Shown here one piece after another: positions 55,801-64,000 of a stretch of 64,000 nt of DNA. The translations under genes and the position numbers were made by a program. The DNA comes from Gymnopilus junonius (taxonomy: Eukaryota; Basidiomycota; Agaricomycetes; Agaricales; Galerinaceae). Location: the NCBI GenBank assembly GCA_015501075.1, contig JADNYJ010000122.1, positions 62,001 to 126,000 of the forward strand, in the 5' to 3' direction. Every line of letters starts with the position of its first letter. Within the stretch, counting starts at the first letter, position 1. Under the pieces are notes generated by a model that did not search any database, was not told the origin of the DNA, and was given only the letters and a program-made list of their open reading frames with translations.

Positions 55801-57119
55801 ATTCTCACCCTCTAAACTTGCTTTTGAAGCGTCTTCAGCCGAAAGTCATCTGTGATTGCTGTCTTGTGCATGAGCAATTACTTCTCCAATCAGAAATATG
55901 GAAAAGCTTTTGCAGTATGTTTTTCTAAATCATCGCCGTATATCGAATTTTTCTCACAATCTCCTACAGCCGCTTGACGCTGTAAAGGCCATTTTTCGAC
56001 TGCACACATCAGCAGGCGTGGCATACGCTCCTCGATTTTGTTACCACCATTTCTTTCCAACTGAACGACGCCTGCTGTCATCGCCATCTTCAATGCATCG
56101 ACACCTTCCCTACCACCTGACATCTCCGTCTTCCATCACTGCTTCCTCCCCTCCTACTTCCTGACACTGTCTTGTCCTCCGCGTTAGACTCATTCTCAGC
56201 GTCGCTCCAAGTTCAGCGACCTGCCTCTGAGGCAGCCTCAGCTACTGCCTTCGACCTCAGTTTGTACCCCACACCAAGTGCACCATCCACCCCAACAGCA
56301 TCACCAACTACCCTCTCACCACCGACGGCAGCAGCAGTACCAGCTTGTCCGCAGTTCCGTTCCTCCATCAACGAGACGCAGCAACAGCGGTACCATCGGC
56401 ACCATTCCTCCCCCCCAGTGACCCTATCCATTTCACAACCCGTTGTCAGTGGCTTTTCTTATTTGATCCTTCCACAACGCTTCCACGCTCAGGAACTCGT
56501 GATCTACGCTCTTCAAAAGTCCTAATTTGCATTTTCAACCCGCAGCACCATTCTCGAACTCACCCGCATTGCAAGAGAATGTTGGAATATCCGACATTCT
56601 CTCTATCGAGGCCTCTTCAGAAAATGTGATGCGACATCCAATTTGCTCTCAAGAAAGATCCTGGCATTCAGATGCATTATACCTACCCTCGCTTGTTCCA
56701 AGACCAGGAGCAGTCTCTCATACACTGGACTCGTCCATCTGCCATGACTGCCTGTAAGTACAAGTAGACCTTTGTTCTTCCTTCAGTCTGTGACGCTTCT
56801 CTTTTTCAGGTCCTTATTGTATAGTCGTTCAATGTTTATGTGCCATTTCGGGCCAGTCAGCACCTGAGAGTGCAACTCGTGATAATCGCCAACGACAGAG
56901 TGGTTGACATTGGGGTGGATATGGAGGTGAAAGGGGCAAAGTTGAAGCACACCAAAACTCAGAAATCCGAAATGAGTAACGTATTGAATTACAAAGCTTG
57001 ATAGGAAATTGAAGCAGATGTGATTAAGCAAGACATCCATACCAACTTGCATGCGATAGCATGATTTATGTATCATTGCTGAAAGAATACTGAAAATAAT
57101 GCTGAGCAAAAGGCAGAGG
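52818..57119. other. Interior of the giant element without a recognised gene
   Basis: Several open frames of 60-110 residues lie on both strands (for example 54035-54352 minus and 55289-55588 plus). None gave a recognisable family or a clear splice chain. A Ser/Pro/Ala-rich frame (about 56160-56525, plus) shares a block of about 90 bp with 57445-57535. Confidence 0.4.
56242..56337 (+). repeat. Direct repeat, copy 1 (Pro/Thr/Ala-rich block)
   Basis: CTTCGACCTCAGTTTG and the following about 80 bases recur at 57447-57540 with about ten differences. In frame both read FDLSL(Y/H)PTP(S/T)APSTPTASP. In the second copy a GCAGCA-rich tract follows. Confidence 0.65.
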
Positions 57120-58500
57120 GACTACAAAATAGGCTAGACATACTTTCAAGGCTTCTGGAGGTTCTGCCTCCAGTGCATTTTCATCCAGAGCAACATGGCG
57201 ACCTATAGGTGGGGGGCTGAGATCTGACATCAGCATTGGCTCATCGCTCTTCATTTCCATGTCTACTTTCCCTTCCTGTTTGGTGCGCTGCTTTCAAAAT
57301 CAGCAAATGAGACCTCCCTGCATAAAAAGAGGATGTGATGCTTACCAGGTCCATTGACTTGCCTTCAGCCGCAGCCTTCGTAGTTGAGGGGGTAGGTGAA
57401 GGTACTGGGCTTTGCTTGCTCAGGTACTGCCTTCGCCCCCCAGCTGCCGCCTTCGACCTCAGTTTGCACCCCACACCAACTGCACCATCCACCCCAACAG
57501 CATCACCATTCACCCTCTCGCCACTGATGGCAGCAGCAGCAGCAGCATCAACAACAGTGCCAGCAGCAGCAGCAGCATCAACAACAGTGCCAGCAGCAGC
57601 AGTGGCATCAGCAGCAGCGGCATCAGCAGCAGCAGCATCAGCAGCAGCGGCATCAGCAGCAGCAGCATCAGCAGCAGCGGCATCAGCAGCAGCGGCATCA
57701 GCAGCAGTGGCATCAGCAGCAGCGGCATCAGCAGCAGCGGCATCAGCAGCAGTGGCATCAGCAGCCTCAAGTTATTAGGTTACATCATCAAAAGACAAAA
57801 ACAAAAAACTTGCCTTCAAATCAGCATCGAGCCCAATGACACCCATAGAAGAGAAGGCCAAGGAAGCACAGAGGGCCAATGGGTACCAATACTGGAAGTG
57901 ATAGAACAACGCCATTCTAACAACTGCACTAGTATTAATGCTTCTAACACGGTTTTGCAAGATGATGGTTACATTCCTGCCACCAGCATCAGTAAATCCT
58001 TGCTCAATTGCAGCACTGAAATGGGCCATAGGATCTTCATGTTTGTTTGAAATTACTTTGGAGTATTTGGCACATGTTGGTGCCAAGGCTGATGAAGATG
58101 CTTCCGATTGCTCAACCAAGATCATTCCAAGAGCAATAAATGCTCCTTGGCATACAAACTCAACGCTATCTTTCATCATGGGTTCCAAAATTTCAATCGC
58201 ACCCTGTTCATTACAGCCAATCATCTGACTATCATGGCAGAAACAAGGACAACAGACCTGGAGGCCAGTTTCAGCATGGACAATACCAGAGAGCAAAAAA
58301 GGGTTGCACTGCATTGAACATGAAGATTATAGCTTTCGCTCATGAGTTGCACGACACAGGGCACTGAAGTGAGATTCTTGAAAAGAAGGAATGCTAGCAA
58401 TGTAACAGCAGCACATCGAACATCGTCAGAGGTGTCGGAGACAGCACTGTGCAGTTTCCAATGGTGTCATTGCTTGCTGTTCCGGCATAAGCCAATGCTA
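57120..58500 (-). pseudogene. RPN2: 26S proteasome subunit RPN2 (PSMD1), captured C-terminal fragment
   Basis: Rpn2 is the large scaffold subunit of the proteasome lid/base, built of PC repeats. Read downward: SDTSDDVRCAAVTSLAFLLF, FKNLTSVPCVVQLMSESYN, then EILEPMMKDSVEFVCQGAFI and ALGMILVEQSEASS, YSKVISNKHEDPMAHFSAAI, QGFTDAGGRNVTIILQ and SMGVIGLDADLKASF. After an interruption by a CAG-type repeat, TTKAAAEGKSMDL follows and finally ALDENALEAEPPEALK, which resembles the true C-terminus (DENAPEADPPEPF-like). Arg-to-Cys/His and Pro-to-Leu changes are frequent, again C-to-T or G-to-A. The N-terminal two-thirds are missing and the frame shifts. It cannot make a working subunit. Confidence 0.8.
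57525..57768 (+). repeat. CAG-rich tandem repeat
   Basis: About 240 bp of (GCAGCAGC(G/A)GCATCA)n and close variants, period 15 with GTG/GCG variation. It sits inside the RPN2-derived DNA, so it expanded or was inserted after capture. Frames on both strands stay open through it only because of the trinucleotide period; they are not evidence of genes. Confidence 0.85.
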
Positions 58501-58633
58501 ATGTGTATTGGGTGTATATAGCGGCTGCTTGAGCTTTATCTATACATTGCATGGCTTCGCATCTGGCAGTGTAGGCAGGCCTACTATGTCTAACCTATTG
58601 CCTTATCCTTTTTTTGAGGTTTTCCCTGTGAGC

Positions 58634-60962
58634 TTTATCTGGGCGATGCAGAAGCCTGCTGGTGTTCGACTTTTGATATGCTCCTCACATTTGCAAGTTG
58701 ACTAGACGCATTCATCTTCGTGTCATTACGCCCGAATGCCGCCATCCTTGGTGCTTAGGGATGCAGTGTCAACCATGTGGGAGATGAGGGCAGAAACGTC
58801 CTCATCACCTGCCGACTTAATTTGCAGAACTGACTTGGAGCCTGGTCCAGCAAGGTTGTTCCACCAGGCATCGCCGGCCAATTTCAAAGATGCCAGAGAG
58901 TGGTCAGGAAGTGCTGGTGGTGGGTGGAGATGGTGAGAAGTTTGCAGGAGGTGATGGCGGGTTGGTGATAATGTTGTAACGTCAAGGCTGATGGAGCTTA
59001 ATGTCAAGACCACCCTACAATGTTTGTCTTTGCTTGCAAACTTCTTCACCAGCCCTTCCACCACTATTGACTACTACCACTACACCCTCTGCTTATACGC
59101 AAGCCATTCTTACCATGGAACTCTGGGTGAAAGCTCTCATATCAACTATTATAGTGTGTGGTGAGTCTTCAAACATTCTTGGGTGCTAAAATCTCACAGA
59201 ATCCTGTAGCTGGCTTAGTTGTACTCTTAGGGATTTACTACTACAGCCTACCTAGAAGAACTAGGATGGAAGAGGATGACCTGGAGAGGATAGAGCTTGA
59301 AGCAGGAGGAGCAGGGAACATAAGGAGACATGCTGGTAAGTTATCAGAGTCATTCTTCCTTTCTATCCATAAAATTCATAGATTTTAGGGTGATTCATGA
59401 CTCCTCTGCCTCCCTATATACCTTAAGCTGCATCACTGAAGATTCTAGGGCATCATCGATGGGCGGTTAGTGAGAAAAATGCCGGCTGTTTGTAATGAAA
59501 GAAAAAATCAAAATCACATTCTTTTCTGTGTTTGAATCTACGTGTTCTTTGCATTTTCAAGTCGAGTTTATCTTCGGTTTGTTACCTGTGTCTCTGGCAC
59601 ATCATCATTGATATTGATATCCCAAATTGTTGAGGGTGCTGAATGATGGTGCTGGCTAAAACCTTGAAGGTAGTATATGCAGGGCTGTGATGAAAAAGGT
59701 GAGTGTCATTATCAAGGAGTGACAGTTCGCTTACCTTTCCGATAAGATGTTTCTCCCATGCCCCTCATATGTACAGGTGTTTGGATCGGCAGGGTAAGTT
59801 TCATCTTGCTCTTTGATGAGCAATGTAACTCTCCAAGGCTGGATAGGTTCATGGGAGGGATTTTGACTGAGTGTGCCTCCTTCTGGCACTGTCTCTTCGA
59901 CATCCATTCACCTCTTTCTTGCAGTGACCTAGCCACCATGGTCTGCACCTTCAATACCAGCAGGAACAGCACCAGTGCTAAGTCCAAGTCGAAGGTGATT
60001 GGTTGGAGGGGTGTAAATGATGAATAGCATGGGTCGGATGCCTGAAACAGTTGGTGATGGCGACGCGGTGGACGGGATTCGCAGGACAGATGTGGATGTG
60101 ATTGAGGAATAGGTGAGCAAGTGAAAAGGTGGGAGAGGACAGGCAACCTACTGCAGTTAATTTGTTTAATTCACACCCATGATAAGTTGAATAAGATTGA
60201 AAGTTTTGATTAACTGCTTACCCATATCCCAAAGTTCAGTCACAAAACATGCAGCAGATGAATGAGGGACCCATGTTGGGGAAGACGCATCCAAGGATCA
60301 TGGAGACAAAGGTACCGGTCACTACCGGGGTATAAAAGCATGTCCACCTCGGAGCTGAGTGCTAAAATTAGAAAGCAGATCAGTAACCAAAATGTGATCG
60401 ACTCAATGAGTGACTCTACCTTGACACACTCAGCAACAGAAGACAACACCCTCAGCGGCACGCTGAGCGCGCGAATGATAAAAAGCTCAAATAAATATTA
60501 AATTTTCAATCCTTTTTGTTCACAAATGAAATCTTTTCTGCAAACAATAAGTTTCAAGTACACAAAAATCTGAATTGTCAAAGTTCTTGTTATAAACAGG
60601 TTTAGAATACTAAATCTAATCATCAGATTTTATGCCAGCCACAAATTAATAATTTTGTCTGCCCACAAAACAGTAGTTCAATCTCAAATTTAACAATAAT
60701 CAAAAGGACAGTCTGAATCTTTCATTGAGACTCTGGCAGAAATTTTTCTAAATGTGAACTTTTGTATTTTTTCATGAGCAATCTATCTAGTCTCTAAATA
60801 TTAATTTTTTTGTGTTACAGCAAATGACCAGAACATTACATTTTCAGTTAGTTCTCAGGCATTTTAAAGTTTAAGTTCATTGCAGCTGTAAATTCATTTC
60901 CTGAATTTTATCCCATAAAAAAAGGTTTAGGCCTGCTCCTAAACAGGCTTACCGCAGGAGTG
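58634..60962 (-). repeat. Right terminal inverted repeat of the giant element, 2,329 bp
   Basis: Uninterrupted version of the left repeat (39814-41866 plus 45935-46210). It shows what the left repeat looked like before the KDZ insertion and so proves the CCAGCACT duplication: the single target copy AGTGCTGG is at 58910-58917. Confidence 0.88.
59115..59388 (+). CDS. Small membrane protein encoded in the right inverted repeat
   Basis: Counterpart of 41388-41661. MELWVKALISTII, then a short intron (donor at 59154 or 59161, acceptor before 59200), then NPVAGLVVLLGIYYYSLPRR and an acidic stretch. Only the donor at 59154 keeps the frame open. One residue differs from the left copy (RRH against RRR). 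Unknown family. Confidence 0.35.
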
Positions 60963-61169
60963 GGGTTGAGTTTGGAGTGCTTTGCGCTCTCGGCTAATCA
61001 GCTTGAGGTGGCTTGATCGCCACTTGAGAAGTGAGAACTTCAAAACCCTTGAAAGGGTTTGTTATCGCTAATATATGAAGGTATTCGGTAGATAGATGGA
61101 GATAGAACAAATATAGAGATGTAACAAGCATCGTAGGGGTCAGAGAAAGAGCAATGATGTCAGTAAGCC

Positions 61170-61306
61170 CGAATGAGGATGAAGACGACAGAGCTCAAGC
61201 ACAACTTGATCGCGGCGGACTCAAGGCGACTCAAGCTTCCTAAAATGGTTAGACTGGAACTTGAGCCAGCTCAACGCTCAAGCCCGCTCAGCTCACGGCA
61301 ACACTA
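61170..61306. mobile_element. Possible hAT-like terminus (fragment)
   Basis: Read in reverse from 61306: TAGTGTTGCCGTGAGCTGAG, followed by CTTGAG/CTCAAG repeats. It resembles the end of the hAT element at 22933 in start sequence and in having short subterminal repeats. No matching left end or 8-bp duplication was found. Confidence 0.3.
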
Positions 61307-62019
61307 GCTTTGGCACTTGTTTCCAGCTCTTCTATATCAAGGTGCTTGCTTGCTACTCTATAGTCTTATCTGTTGAATTTCTTGTTATAACCCCTGGTAA
61401 GCCTTCCCTTTAAATTCGAGCTCCGGCTTTTCTTCATCTTAGCTTTTTTCACTTCGTTTGGTTTGTCTGATTTGACTTGTAAACCTTGGTTAACATACAT
61501 TTCCTTTTGTGCAGTATTATAACTGTGGCTTTCTGCCTCAGTGATTTGCAGTGACCTGATCTTGTAAAAGTAAAACACGTCAGGTTGAACTCGAAGAAAA
61601 AACATCGCTTGAAATCGACATCTCAAGTTGGAACCGATACCCACTGATAGTACAAATACTGACACAATCCGTGTCAAGATGGAAGACTCCTTAGAGAACC
61701 AATGCTCAACTCGGAAAATGCTCATTCTTCCAAACCTCTGGACACCTGCATACCCTTCCATTGATAGGGAAAAAAAGAAAACATGAAGACGAAGAAGTAA
61801 GTGAAAAAGAGGATTGGAGCCACGATACGGTAATGACATCACCACAAGCAAGAAACGTAGAGTGGACACCAGTACAACTGAAGAAACCACTGAAGAGCTC
61901 CAGTTGCTGGCGATCTGGAATTGAGACCCAGGAAAGCGTGCATGCAGCCGAAATGGGGGACAAAGCAGAGGAAGAATCGTTCAAAAAATAGACAACTCCA
62001 CACCCTTACCTGCTGATGG
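61307..62019. other. Region before the F-box-type gene
   Basis: Short frames on both strands. The plus-strand frame at 61761-61991 is basic and acidic by turns (GKKRKHEDEEVSEKED) and could be the N-terminal exon of the next gene, but the join is not clear. Confidence 0.35.
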
Positions 62020-64000
62020 ATCTCCTGTTGACAAAGAGGCTCGGCTGAGCGACGATTCTGAAGGAGATGCGACTGAACCACAACTTTCCGCCTCCCCTTC
62101 CGGACCATCTTCTGAGACACCCCCTCGGCCTCCAGCTCGGGTGAAACTCCAGACGTCGGAGCACCACCAGCGAAGAGGGTGCGCCTTGGTGATCATTCCA
62201 ACCATCAACTACCGGCTTCTGCTGTCGTCGATGAAGCAAATGCGAATACTAGTGCATCCCAGTCTGCATCTGCTCCAACCCAGGCTGCTCCATCCTCACT
62301 CTCCCTCTCGAGCTTCAAGCAGAAATCCTCATTCTAACAGGCTCACCCAGCACGTCCTTGCAGTAGCGCGGACCTGCAAAGCCCTTTGTATGACCTTCTG
62401 AGTTCGGAAGCCCAATTCATATGGCGCGAGGCACGGAAGGATCGGGATGTACTTTCGAATATACAGTCGTGGAACATAGTCTTCCTCTGGGGCATGCGGG
62501 CCCGATAGAAAGAACAGAGACTAAGTTCATAGCGAAACTCCCAGATCCACCAAAGGGGTTTTTCGGGAAGCTGCCTATGCCGCGTTTGTGTTTGATGGCG
62601 GCAAGTGTGAGGTATGTTGGTATCTACTTCACAACTACTAAATAATGCATTTCTTTCTGACTCATCGTAGTTTTGTGGTAAAGAGACGTCGTTATCCTAC
62701 GCTTCTTTGCGCTAAGAGCAAGAATTTGCAAGGATGTGAGTATTTCCTGCTTTTATTGGATAACTGAATCTTAAAAATGTTATAATGTAGCCCCGATGTA
62801 GTAATTCTACGTATGCATTTATCATTCGGTCGAATTTCGAACTGATTTGATCGCATTTTCCTTAAATTTTCCAGAAAATCGATCAAGTTCACTCGAATGT
62901 TCCGTCAGGGGATACCTGCTATCGATAGGGTGTATGAACTCGTGCCACGAATGAAGGACCTTTCTTGGCGGGTGGGTATTTAATCCGTCTATTTGGTTGT
63001 AAATACAATGAATATAACCCTTTTTTAGGCCGGGTGTTTGTTGGAAACGCAACGTGCAAGTCCTTTCATCTCGTATGTTGGAAAATAGGTGTCAAGGCTA
63101 ATGCTTGCTTCTTTGGTGAAATCAGGGCCCGACTTGGCTATGTACTTTGCTCGTGCAGAACAAGTCATTGCCGTTCAAGCCATGTGTCTTCCGGGAATCG
63201 TAGATCAAGAGGTACCTTCCAATTCATAGACGCCTTGTCATGCATTCATTTACTCCTTTTGTTGCAGAAATTTGGACAAACTAAAAAGCGTAACGAGCAA
63301 TGGATGAAGGTTTGTTTTCCTTCTCTAGATGTGGCAGAACTTGGTTCAAGCAGCTTTTTTTCATTTCAGTTCTGTGTCGAGATTCACAAGTGGAACAAGC
63401 ACAGAGTGCAAGAGCTGAACCGCACGAAGGAGAATAACTTAACTTTGTAAGTGAAAATTTAACAGGTTCACTGTCGAGTCTTTCTGATGGTATTTTTCCA
63501 CGTCAGGAGCAAGAAAATTGCATCATCTTATGGTTGGGAATATGATGATCTTAACAATACCGTCTACGGTCCTTATCAATTACGCAAAACAAAGTTGATT
63601 GAAAAAATTAGCGAAGTTGGTACGTGGTGTCCCCTCACCTCTTTTTAGATTGTATTTCTGACCTGACTTTCAGACGTCCAAGTCATGCAGGAGCAAATTG
63701 AAGCTCAGCTTCTTGCGCTTGCCGACAAACGGGAAAGGCGTAGCGCTGAAATTTCGCTTATGAAAAACCGTGGGGAGGTCGAGACAGTCTACAACCGTCT
63801 CCGTTCAACCAAGGCGTACCCTTATATGCCGTCGCTCCCGACCTTCCGAAAGTTGCCCGTAATCGAAATGCTTCAATCCGCAGAGCGCGGGAAAACTGTC
63901 GTCTCTGTCTCAGAGACTCTGCAAAACGATAAGGTTATGAAGGAGCTTCTTGCCAGCCAATTGAAGAAGTGGGTGGACAAAGCGAAAGTCGATTTGGGCC
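62020..64000 (+). pseudogene. F-box-type protein gene, frame-broken, runs off the right edge
   Basis: F-box proteins are adaptors of SCF ubiquitin ligases; agaricomycetes have large fast-evolving sets. Read in changing frames: a Ser/Pro-rich start (EARLSDDSEGDATEPQ), then LPLELQAEIL, HVLAVARTCKAL and YDLLSSEAQFIWREARKDRD (62303-62444), which is the F-box. Next come LPDPPKGF and REAAYAAFVFDGGKCE, an intron, FCGKETSLSYASLR, KSIKFTRMFRQGIPAIDRVY, PDLAMYFARAEQVIAVQAMC and FCVEIHKWNKHRVQELN, and a long last exon (SLMKNRGEVETVYNRLRSTK, YPYMPSLPTFRKLPVIEM). At least four single-base shifts are needed: between 62310 and 62350, near 62391, in the T run at 62559-62563, and at 62716 (CGCTAAG). Downstream exons from 63130 on are intact with good introns. 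Pseudogene or poor consensus. Confidence 0.6.

Larger units (their letters stand above)
39814..60962. mobile_element. Giant element, 21.1 kb, with about 2.3-kb terminal inverted repeats
   Basis: The left end CACTCCTG(T/C)GGTAAGCCTG then TTTAGGAGCAGG at 39814 is repeated in reverse at 60962. The match runs inward for 2,053 bp on the left (39814-41866), is interrupted there by a KDZ insertion, and resumes for 276 bp (45935-46210), mirroring 58634-60962 on the right. The repeats are nearly identical. Flanks share only GGG (39811-39813 and 60963-60965), so a target duplication is not proven. Inside are the KDZ transposon, its inverted partial copy, two captured host gene fragments and one unknown gene. 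I cannot assign it to a known class: no polymerase, ATPase, helicase or tyrosine recombinase was recognised. The DNA immediately right of it (60963-61306) may belong to another element. Confidence 0.6.

Noticed and set aside
57412..58050. Long serine- or alanine-rich open frames on both strands
   Set aside because: They run through the CAG-type repeat, where every frame is free of stops. The RPN2 fragment on the minus strand explains the flanking DNA.
39814..60962. Integrated mitochondrial or viral DNA with long inverted ends
   Set aside because: No polymerase, capsid or mitochondrial gene can be read; the contents are a KDZ transposon and nuclear gene pieces with spliceosomal introns.
60963..61306. 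Complete hAT element right of the giant element
   Set aside because: Only a right-end-like sequence (reverse TAGTGTTGCC) was found; no left end and no convincing 8-bp duplication (GCTTTG occurs on both sides but is too short).

Overview
The window is nuclear DNA of a basidiomycete fungus, almost certainly a mushroom-forming agaricomycete. Genes are cut by many short (about 50-60 nt) GT-AG introns. The host proteins (TFIIE alpha, a POT peptide transporter, an OPT oligopeptide transporter, pirin, Sec23-like and F-box proteins) read like agaricomycete families, and the mobile elements (KDZ, hAT, Tc1/mariner-like, Ty1/copia) are typical of these genomes.

Left part (1-19.7 kb) is mostly host genes. 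It holds the 5' end of the TFIIE alpha gene (minus strand, cut by the window edge) and a POT/PTR2 transporter gene. Next come three minus-strand genes for proteins with two GFA/CENP-V zinc domains, the third broken by one missing base; an unknown acidic protein lies between the first two. A 1.5-2 kb gene-poor stretch carries a TA-flanked MITE and several palindromes. It is followed by a tandem pair of paralogous genes for proteins with a proline-rich N-terminus and a multi-pass membrane C-terminus. Both paralogs carry single-base frame errors.

Middle (19.8-31.6 kb) is a transposon stack with readable borders. A decayed Tc1/mariner-like element (TA target duplication) is followed 29 bp later by a hAT-type element (8-bp duplication CAAAGGTG). 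Inside that sits a minus-strand Ty1/copia retrotransposon (5-bp duplication CTATA), and inside its 5' LTR sits a second, non-autonomous hAT-like element (8-bp duplication CACTTATC).

31.8-39.8 kb returns to host genes: pirin (with a GC-AG intron), an OPT transporter, a decayed C-terminal Sec23-like fragment, and a tRNA-Arg(ACG) gene with a 7-nt intron.

39.8-61.0 kb is the most striking object: a 21.1-kb element with about 2.3-kb terminal inverted repeats, starting 86 bp from the tRNA. In its left repeat lies a 4,060-bp KDZ-type transposon (8-bp duplication CCAGCACT) that has swallowed a genomic fragment of the ribonucleotide reductase large-subunit gene. Most of this transposon is present again in opposite orientation, which makes a near-perfect palindrome with 3.9-kb arms and a 284-bp spacer. 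The interior also carries an unknown multi-exon gene, a captured fragment of the proteasome subunit gene RPN2, and a CAG-type repeat tract. The captured genes look C-to-T mutated.

The right end (61-64 kb) has a possible hAT-like terminus and a frame-broken F-box-type gene running off the window.
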